Assembly (NCBI GenBank): GCA_023433505.1
Contig: JAEZCO010000003.1
Location: 1-47,931, forward strand
Source: Bacillota bacterium
GTDB lineage: Bacteria; Bacillota; Clostridia; Acetivibrionales; DTU013
Direction: 5' to 3'
DNA length: 47,931 nt
Shown here one piece after another: positions 43,158 through 47,931 of this stretch. A model generated the notes under the pieces. The model saw only the letters and a list, made by a program, of their open reading frames with translations, was not told where the DNA came from and did not search any database. A program made the position numbers and the translations under genes. The first letter of the stretch is position 1. The number at the start of each line of letters is the position of its first letter.

Positions 43158-43673
43158 ATAAGTAAAAATGAATTGATGATTAATGAGGACATCAGAGATA
43201 AGGAAGTGCGTGTAATCGATGCCGACGGGTCCATGCTTGGCATATTAACTGTCAAGGATGCCCAAAAGCTGGCCAATTCCAAGAATCTGGACCTTGTTAA
43301 GATAGCTCCTCAGGCGGCCCCGCCGGTTTGCAGGATAATGGACTACGGCAAGTTCATGTTTGAACAGGCAAAGAAGGAAAAAGAGGCAAAAAAGAATCAA
43401 AAGATTATCAGTATCAAGGAAGTATGGATAAAACCCGGAATAGAAGACCACGATTTTTCCTTCAAGGCCAAAAATGCTTATAAGTTCCTGCAAGACGGAG
43501 ACAAAGTAAAAGTAAGTGTCAGGTTCAGGGGCAGGGAAATGAATTACACCTCATTGGGAGAAGCAGTTCTGAAGAAATTTGCAGAGTCGGTAGCAGAAGT
43601 GGGAATCATAGAAAGAAGACCCAAGCTGGAAGGAAAGAGTATGATTATGATACTCAATCCCAAACAACAATAA
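43158..43673 (+). CDS. infC: Translation initiation factor IF-3, probable AUA start
   Basis: This 171-residue factor binds the 30S subunit and checks start-codon pairing. The sequence matches IF-3 throughout: SKNELMINEDIRDKEVRVID at the start, APPVCRIMDYGKFMFEQAKK in the N-terminal domain, the lysine-rich linker and the C-terminal GIEDHDFSFKAKNAYKFLQD. The ribosome site CGGAGG (43143-43148) sits 9 bases before ATA (43158-43160), the codon aligned with the usual IF-3 start. The TTG at 43152 is too close, and ATG candidates upstream lie in the leader terminator region. A non-standard start fits IF-3 self-regulation. Confidence 0.93.
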   Translation: MSKNELMINEDIRDKEVRVIDADGSMLGILTVKDAQKLANSKNLDLVKIAPQAAPPVCRIMDYGKFMFEQAKKEKEAKKNQKIISIKEVWIKPGIEDHDFSFKAKNAYKFLQDGDKVKVSVRFRGREMNYTSLGEAVLKKFAESVAEVGIIERRPKLEGKSMIMILNPKQQ

Positions 43674-43811
43674 AATTGTTATTGGGAGATATACTAAGAT
43701 TACAGGAAAGGTTTTTGCCTTAAGACGATTCAAAAGGAGACATGTCTTAACGCAAAGGCATATGGTCTGTTCAGAAGGTGTATCCCCTAACAATATAAGG
43801 AGGAGAGTAAA

Positions 43812-44009
43812 ATGCCAAAGATCAAAACGCACAGTGCATCTAAAAAGAGATTTAGAGTAACCGCCAACGGCAAAATTAAGATGAATCACGCTTTTAGAAG
43901 CCACAGACTTATTTCAAAGGCAAGAAAAGCTAAGAAGCAACACAGGCTCGGCGCTTATGCTTCATCAGCCAATGAAGCAGCTATAAAAATGCTTATACCA
44001 TACAAGTAA
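43812..44009 (+). CDS. rpmI: Ribosomal protein L35 (bL35)
   Basis: This 65-residue basic protein has the bL35 pattern MPKIKTHSASKKRFRVTANG and SHRLISKARKAKKQHR. AAGGAGGAGAG precedes the ATG. It is the middle gene of infC-rpmI-rplT, with 18 bases to rplT. The 138-base infC-rpmI gap shows no extra gene. Confidence 0.97.
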   Translation: MPKIKTHSASKKRFRVTANGKIKMNHAFRSHRLISKARKAKKQHRLGAYASSANEAAIKMLIPYK

Positions 44010-44026
44010 GAAGGAGGAAAGTCACA

Positions 44027-44374
44027 ATGTCAAGAGTTAAAGGCGCATTAAGGACCCGTGCAAGACATAAGAAAATACTTAAACTTGCCAAAGGATATTT
44101 CGGTGGAAAGAGCAAGTTATTCAGAATAGCGAATCAAGCCGTTATGAAATCTCTTTCCTATGCATACAGGGACAGAAAGTCAAAGAAGAGGGATTTCAGA
44201 TCCCTTTGGATCTCCAGGATCAACGCTGCAGCAAGAATTAACGGTCTTAGCTACAGCAAGTTCATGAACGGACTTAAAAAAGCAGGGATCACTCTTAACA
44301 GAAAAGTACTTGCTGACATGGCCGTGAATGATGCGGTAGGCTTCGCACAGTTGGTAAGCACAATAAAGAAATAA
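44027..44374 (+). CDS. rplT: Ribosomal protein L20 (bL20)
   Basis: This 115-residue protein of the large subunit begins MSRVKGALRTRARHKKILKL and contains AKGYFGGKSKLFRIANQAVM and DFRSLWISRINAAARINGLS, all standard for L20. AAGGAGGAAAG lies before the ATG. In relatives it also binds the operon leader to limit its own synthesis. A terminator follows 12 bases after the stop. Confidence 0.98.
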   Translation: MSRVKGALRTRARHKKILKLAKGYFGGKSKLFRIANQAVMKSLSYAYRDRKSKKRDFRSLWISRINAAARINGLSYSKFMNGLKKAGITLNRKVLADMAVNDAVGFAQLVSTIKK

Positions 44375-44385
44375 TGAGAAATGAT

Positions 44386-44414
44386 AAGGGGCTTAAAAAG
44401 CCCTTTATTTATTT
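44386..44414 (+). terminator. Terminator of the infC operon
   Basis: AAGGGGCTT and AAGCCCTTT form the stem, and TATTTATTTT follows. Confidence 0.85.
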
Positions 44415-44479
44415 TAGCGGTTGTAGATAAAAGGTGAGAGGGGCTTGCTGCCCCCGGGAATTTTTTAGTGGTGGGATTT

Positions 44480-45274
44480 ATGATACTCATATCCAGCAGC
44501 CAGAACCCGGCAGTCAAGGAGATCAAGTCCTTGAAGAGCCGCAGGGACAGAGAAGAAAAAGGATTATTTTACGTTGAAGGCCTCAGAATCGTTGAAGAGG
44601 CTTTAGAGGAAAATGCAGATATTGTAGAAGTAGCCGTTACCGAAGAATTTGCCGCCGATGCCCGAAATGCCGGCATCCTTGGCAAGATAGAGGTGCTGCG
44701 GATAAAAACATATCTTTTTGCTCAAAAGCTTTTTAAGGAAATCACAGATACGGAGACGCCCCAGGGGATTCTTGCGGTTATGAGAATACGCAGGCATGAG
44801 CTTGAATCGGAGTTGGACAGGAACGGGCTTTATGTGATCATGGACTCTATCCGCGATCCGGGTAACATGGGGACAATAATCAGAACCGCAGACGCTGCCG
44901 GATTTTCAGGAGTCATATTGTCAAAGGGCTGTGTGGATGTGTATAATCCCAAAGTTCTGCGTTCTACCATGGGATCGGTATTTCACATGCCGGTATACCA
45001 TGCCGGAGACATGCCGGAAACTATAAAAATATTGAAATCCAATGGGATCAATATCCTCGTATCCCATCTTGACGGCAAGGCCAGTTTGTTTGAGGCGGAT
45101 TTACGTTCAGGTGCCGCCATTGTAGTGGGCAGCGAGGCGGAAGGCGTCAGTGACCAATTGAAAGCTCTGGCGGATCTGCTTGTAAAAATTCCAATGCCCG
45201 GCAGGGCGGAATCCCTGAACGCCTCGGTAGCGGCAGGCATCATGATTTATGAAGCTGTCAGACAAAGAATGTAG
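44480..45274 (+). CDS. TrmH/SpoU-family RNA 2'-O-methyltransferase
   Basis: This 264-residue enzyme transfers a methyl group to a ribose in rRNA or tRNA. It has an N-terminal substrate-binding domain (LKSRRDREEKGLFYVEGLRI) and a SPOUT knot domain with the three motifs DSIRDPGNMGTIIRTADAAG, AIVVGSEAEGVSD and IPMPGRAESLNASVAAGIMI. The ATG at 44480 gives the family-like start MILISSSQNPAVKEIKSL; GTG codons at 44468 and 44471 are alternatives. Its place after rplT is common in Firmicutes. Confidence 0.93.
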   Translation: MILISSSQNPAVKEIKSLKSRRDREEKGLFYVEGLRIVEEALEENADIVEVAVTEEFAADARNAGILGKIEVLRIKTYLFAQKLFKEITDTETPQGILAVMRIRRHELESELDRNGLYVIMDSIRDPGNMGTIIRTADAAGFSGVILSKGCVDVYNPKVLRSTMGSVFHMPVYHAGDMPETIKILKSNGINILVSHLDGKASLFEADLRSGAAIVVGSEAEGVSDQLKALADLLVKIPMPGRAESLNASVAAGIMIYEAVRQRM

Positions 45275-45283
45275 GAAAAGGGG

Positions 45284-45315
45284 TGCGCTGCAATGTTATC
45301 GCAGCGCATTTAAAG
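45284..45315 (+). terminator. Terminator after the RNA methyltransferase
   Basis: TGCGCTGC (45284-45291) pairs with GCAGCGCA (45301-45308), followed by TTTAAAGTTTT. Confidence 0.7.
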
Positions 45316-45321
45316 TTTTAA

Positions 45322-45350
45322 TTGACAAATTTTAAGCACTGAGGTATAGT
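45322..45350 (+). promoter_or_regulatory. Promoter of the riboswitch-controlled exchanger gene
   Basis: TTGACA (45322-45327), a 17-base spacer and TATAGT (45345-45350). Confidence 0.85.
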
Positions 45351-45357
45351 ATTCTTT

Positions 45358-45490
45358 GTTAAAGGGGAGTAGTTTTAATTGCAAAGTCAACATCCTGGCC
45401 ACCTATAAAGCCTGGCTCTGCAACCTGAAGGTAACGAGACTTTTAACATGGTTTCGAATTTGTTCGAAATTATGTTAAAGGTCTTTTTTT
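45358..45490 (+). ncRNA. yybP-ykoY (manganese) riboswitch with terminator
   Basis: The conserved yybP-ykoY blocks are present in order: AAAGGGGAGTAG (45361-45372), GTCAACATCCTGG (45386-45398), and GGTAACGAGACTTTTAA (45430-45446). The last block can pair with TTAAAGG at the 5' end (P1) or with ATGTTAAAGGTC (45472-45483) in a terminator of about 21 bp that ends in seven T. The two pairings exclude each other, so Mn2+ binding to the aptamer should favour read-through. It controls the exchanger-family gene downstream. Confidence 0.9.
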
Positions 45491-45696
45491 GAAATAAAAC
45501 TTATTCCTTTGGCAAACGTAAAATGTGTATGGATTTGATTTCTGGCATTGACTGGAATATTAGCATTGTATATAGTCAAGCCTTATAGTAAAATAGGAAA
45601 AGAATGTAAAATATTTCCTGGAGAAAATGCAAACCAGGAACGGGCTTTGTTAAGAAAAAATATATGCTGTGGAACAGCGGAGGAATGGCGGTTTAT

Positions 45697-46704
45697 ATGT
45701 GGTTTGACATACTTAAGTTGTTGATAAGTCTCGGAATTATACTTTTGAGCTGTGAATTATTCACAAACGGAATCGAATGGCTCGGAAAAAAGCTTAAATT
45801 CGGAGACGGCGTCGTGGGCAGTATATTTTCGGCTGTGGGAACATGCCTTCCCGAGACGATGATCCCCATCATTGCAATTTTATTCACATCCGGCTCGGCA
45901 AACAATGTCGATATCGGCATCGGCGCCATCATCGGCGCACCTTTCATGTTGAGTACCCTGGCTTTCTTTCTGACGGGAATGAGTGTGCTTGTCTTCTGGA
46001 AAAAGAGGAAGTCCGGACTTGCAATGCATGTCAATGAAAAGATTCTCGCCAGGGATATAGGCTTTTTCATAATAATTTATATCATAGGCCTTGCCGCCAG
46101 CTTTATTGATATTTTACCTTTGAAATATCTCATAGCAGTTTTCCTGATAGGTTGCTACGTGTATTATATCGTTCTTACGGTAAAAAATGATGTAACTTCT
46201 CACAATGAACTTGAGCGGCTTTATATGTCCAGGGTGTTAAAGCAAGAGCCTGAGATGCCCTTCATCGTAATTCAGATCGTTTTGGCTCTGGCTGGTATCG
46301 TCTTCGGAGCTGAGTTGTTTGTCGGAAGTATCGAAAGCACTGCCGAGGTATTCGGCATATCCGCATTGGCATTGTCTCTGATAATAACTCCTGTGGCAAC
46401 GGAACTGCCCGAGAAATTCAACAGTATCATATGGATCAGCAAAAGGAAAGATACACTGGCATTGGGCAATATAACGGGAGCGATGGTTTTTCAAAGCTGT
46501 ATTCCCGTCTCAATCGGCATATTGGCTACACATTGGGTACTGGACACAAAGGTTATCGTCAGTGCGTTAATGGCATTGCTTTCATCGCTGGTTACATACC
46601 TGTGGATAAAGCTGAAAGGAAGCCTGAACCCGGTGCCGTTGATATTTGGCGGTATTTTCTATGCAGCCTTTATCGGCTACCTGATTTCCACCGGCTTTAA
46701 GTAA
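45697..46704 (+). CDS. Na+/Ca2+ exchanger-family cation transporter, probably Mn2+ related
   Basis: This 335-residue membrane protein has about ten hydrophobic segments and the two inverted alpha repeats of the exchanger family: GSIFSAVGTCLPETMIPIIA in the first half and IITPVATELPEKFNSIIWIS with GNITGAMVFQSCIPVSIGI in the second. The acidic ELPE/CLPE residues that bind the cation are kept. The start is uncertain: the ATG at 45697 is 13 bases from GGAGG, while the ATG at 45685 is only 1 base from it. The upstream riboswitch suggests that Mn2+ induces it, so Mn2+ export is a reasonable inference. Confidence 0.87.
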   Translation: MWFDILKLLISLGIILLSCELFTNGIEWLGKKLKFGDGVVGSIFSAVGTCLPETMIPIIAILFTSGSANNVDIGIGAIIGAPFMLSTLAFFLTGMSVLVFWKKRKSGLAMHVNEKILARDIGFFIIIYIIGLAASFIDILPLKYLIAVFLIGCYVYYIVLTVKNDVTSHNELERLYMSRVLKQEPEMPFIVIQIVLALAGIVFGAELFVGSIESTAEVFGISALALSLIITPVATELPEKFNSIIWISKRKDTLALGNITGAMVFQSCIPVSIGILATHWVLDTKVIVSALMALLSSLVTYLWIKLKGSLNPVPLIFGGIFYAAFIGYLISTGFK

Positions 46705-46717
46705 AAACTGAGTACGC

Positions 46718-47110
46718 CTAAAAGATATTTTCAATATTCAAGCTCTCTTTTAACGGAATATGCTTAATATACTTCATGAGGGCCGAGGCTTCCGCAAGAG
46801 CGGAGGAAGTATCCTTGCAAAGGATGTATTTTTCTACCCGGGTAAGTGTGATATCGATATTGTCTATTTCCATATGGTCGATTAAGACTGCCCAGGTATT
46901 TTTTATGCCGGACCATTTTTCATTGACATCCTTAAGGCTGTTTTCCGCAGCAGCCCAATCATTTGAAACGGTGCTGTCTTCTACCCGGGACAGCTCCTTT
47001 TCCAGATCGGAAGCGGTCACGGTCAATATTCTTTGCGAAACGGCACTTATTCCAAGGATCAGTGCAGCCAGTATAACAATGGATAGAATAACCTTGAATG
47101 TATGATTCAT
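46718..47110 (-). CDS. DUF4363 family protein
   Basis: This 130-residue protein has one N-terminal membrane anchor (VILSIVILAALILGISAVSQ) and an extracytoplasmic helical domain with EDSTVSNDWAAAENSLKDVN and IDNIDITLTRVEKYI, typical of DUF4363. It follows the DUF421 gene by 15 bases on the same strand; the two are commonly paired in Clostridia. AGGGGAAA precedes the ATG. The function is unknown. It is convergent with the exchanger gene, 13 bases apart. Confidence 0.85.
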   Translation of the reverse strand: MNHTFKVILSIVILAALILGISAVSQRILTVTASDLEKELSRVEDSTVSNDWAAAENSLKDVNEKWSGIKNTWAVLIDHMEIDNIDITLTRVEKYILCKDTSSALAEASALMKYIKHIPLKESLNIENIF

Positions 47111-47125
47111 GATTTTATTTCCCCT

Positions 47126-47806
47126 TTAGCTAATTTTGCTTTTCTTCTGGCAGAAAAGACTGCCTCTTGAATCCAGGCACGCAAACAGTACGTCTTTAAT
47201 CCGGCTTATTCCTGACTTTGCCAGCTCGGCATAGAGCCAGTCGGTATCCAGATTTGCCTTTTTTAAATTTTTGTCGATCAGCTTGCCGTCGATGATGATG
47301 TCCAGTGACAGACCCTCATATTCGGTCGGTATCTTCAAATCCGCCGGTGTCACCGGGCGTTTTTGGGATTTGGGAATTATACTCAGCTGTCCGTTGGTTT
47401 CAAGGATTGCGTATTCCACATCGGATATGTCCGCGATATTTTTGATTCTCATTTGTTCAAGAAGATCATTCAGCGTATACATTTCTTTTCGGAGCTCGTC
47501 TTCAATAATCCTGCCGTTTTCAATGAGAATACTGGGTTTGCCGCAGATCAGGCCTCTGGCTCTGACACTTTTTAAGGACAGGAAGGAAACAACGATTTGA
47601 GCAATCAAAAGCGTCAGAATGGGAATAATCCCGTTGATCATGGGAATCCCAGTATTTTGCATCGGAACGGCCGCCAGCTCGGAAATCATAATTGCAATTG
47701 CCAGCTCAAAGGGCTGCAACTGTCCGATTTGCCGCTTACCCATGATCCGCATGGAAATAATGACGATAATATATAAAACAAGTGCCCTTATAAAAACTAC
47801 AAGCAT
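47126..47806 (-). CDS. DUF421 (YetF-like) membrane protein
   Basis: This 226-residue protein has three N-terminal membrane segments (ALVLYIIVIISMRIMGKRQI and further) and a cytoplasmic YetF-type domain (GKPSILIENGRIIEDELRKE, YTLNDLLEQMRIKNIADISD, VEYAILETNGQLSIIPKS). The family is widespread in endospore formers and its role is not well known. AAGGG lies 10 bases before the ATG. It is the first gene of a two-gene unit with DUF4363. The remaining 125 bases to the window end hold no recognised gene. Confidence 0.9.
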   Translation of the reverse strand: MLVVFIRALVLYIIVIISMRIMGKRQIGQLQPFELAIAIMISELAAVPMQNTGIPMINGIIPILTLLIAQIVVSFLSLKSVRARGLICGKPSILIENGRIIEDELRKEMYTLNDLLEQMRIKNIADISDVEYAILETNGQLSIIPKSQKRPVTPADLKIPTEYEGLSLDIIIDGKLIDKNLKKANLDTDWLYAELAKSGISRIKDVLFACLDSRGSLFCQKKSKIS

Positions 47807-47931
47807 AGGATACGACCCTTTCTTTAGTAATGTGCTTCAGCTTATTTTTACAATGTTTTTTCTTTGTTATTCATTCAAAAAAATTTAAGAATTTATGCCT
47901 TTGACTTGGATCTATACAAAGCTTTCAATCG

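Overview
The window looks like a chromosomal segment of a mid-GC, low-repeat-control member of the Clostridia (Firmicutes). Supporting signs are strong AGGAGG-type ribosome binding sites, TTGACA/TATAAT promoters with 17-base spacers, an infC-rpmI-rplT operon with a terminator-containing leader, a yybP-ykoY riboswitch, DUF421/DUF4363 and YitT membrane proteins, and a ferredoxin. The species cannot be named from sequence reading alone. No tRNA, rRNA, CRISPR array or phage module was seen.

Layout. 0.2-9.2 kb: an ABC-2 exporter operon (ATPase plus two related permeases), two AraC-type regulators around a uroporphyrinogen-decarboxylase-like protein, a fused Phd antitoxin/Uma2 nuclease gene, and a second ABC-2 exporter of the NodI/NodJ type. 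9.3-18.4 kb: a GNAT-like protein, a LacI regulator divergent from a GH2 beta-mannosidase with operator-like sites between them, a TetR/flavin-reductase pair with a striking TTGAAC array, an M24 peptidase, a CBM9-like protein and a small zinc-ribbon protein. 18.7-25.9 kb: a sugar-phosphate cluster (GntR, SIS isomerase, PfkB kinase, GatZ/KbaZ-like protein, then an SH3 protein and a sorbose-1-phosphate-reductase-like dehydrogenase). 26.3-35.5 kb: lipoate synthesis (lipB, lipA), YitT, small proteins, a ferredoxin and a complete 2-oxoacid dehydrogenase complex in the order E2-E3-E1, with E1 alpha and beta fused in one 823-residue chain. 35.8-37.5 kb: DeoR regulator and an SDR dehydrogenase of sorbitol-6-phosphate type.

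37.5-42.95 kb is an accessory island of nested elements. An ISL3-type insertion sequence with 22-base terminal repeats and an 8-base target duplication sits inside a 249-bp structured repeat. A second insertion sequence, with an IS4-like DDE transposase and a 13-base target duplication, carries another copy of the same structured repeat. The two copies differ at paired positions in a compensating way, which points to a selected folded RNA (or cruciform). In both insertion sequences the transposase frame is broken at an A-run in the -1 direction. 42.9-47.9 kb: infC (apparently starting at AUA), rpmI, rplT, a TrmH-type RNA methyltransferase, a manganese-riboswitch-controlled cation exchanger, and DUF421/DUF4363.

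How the genes fit together: lipB and lipA would supply the lipoyl groups needed by the E2 protein encoded 3 kb downstream. The GntR-SIS-PfkB-GatZ set and the sugar-alcohol dehydrogenases suggest use of ketohexose or hexitol phosphates. Intergenic spaces are rich in several families of dispersed palindromic repeats, described individually below.
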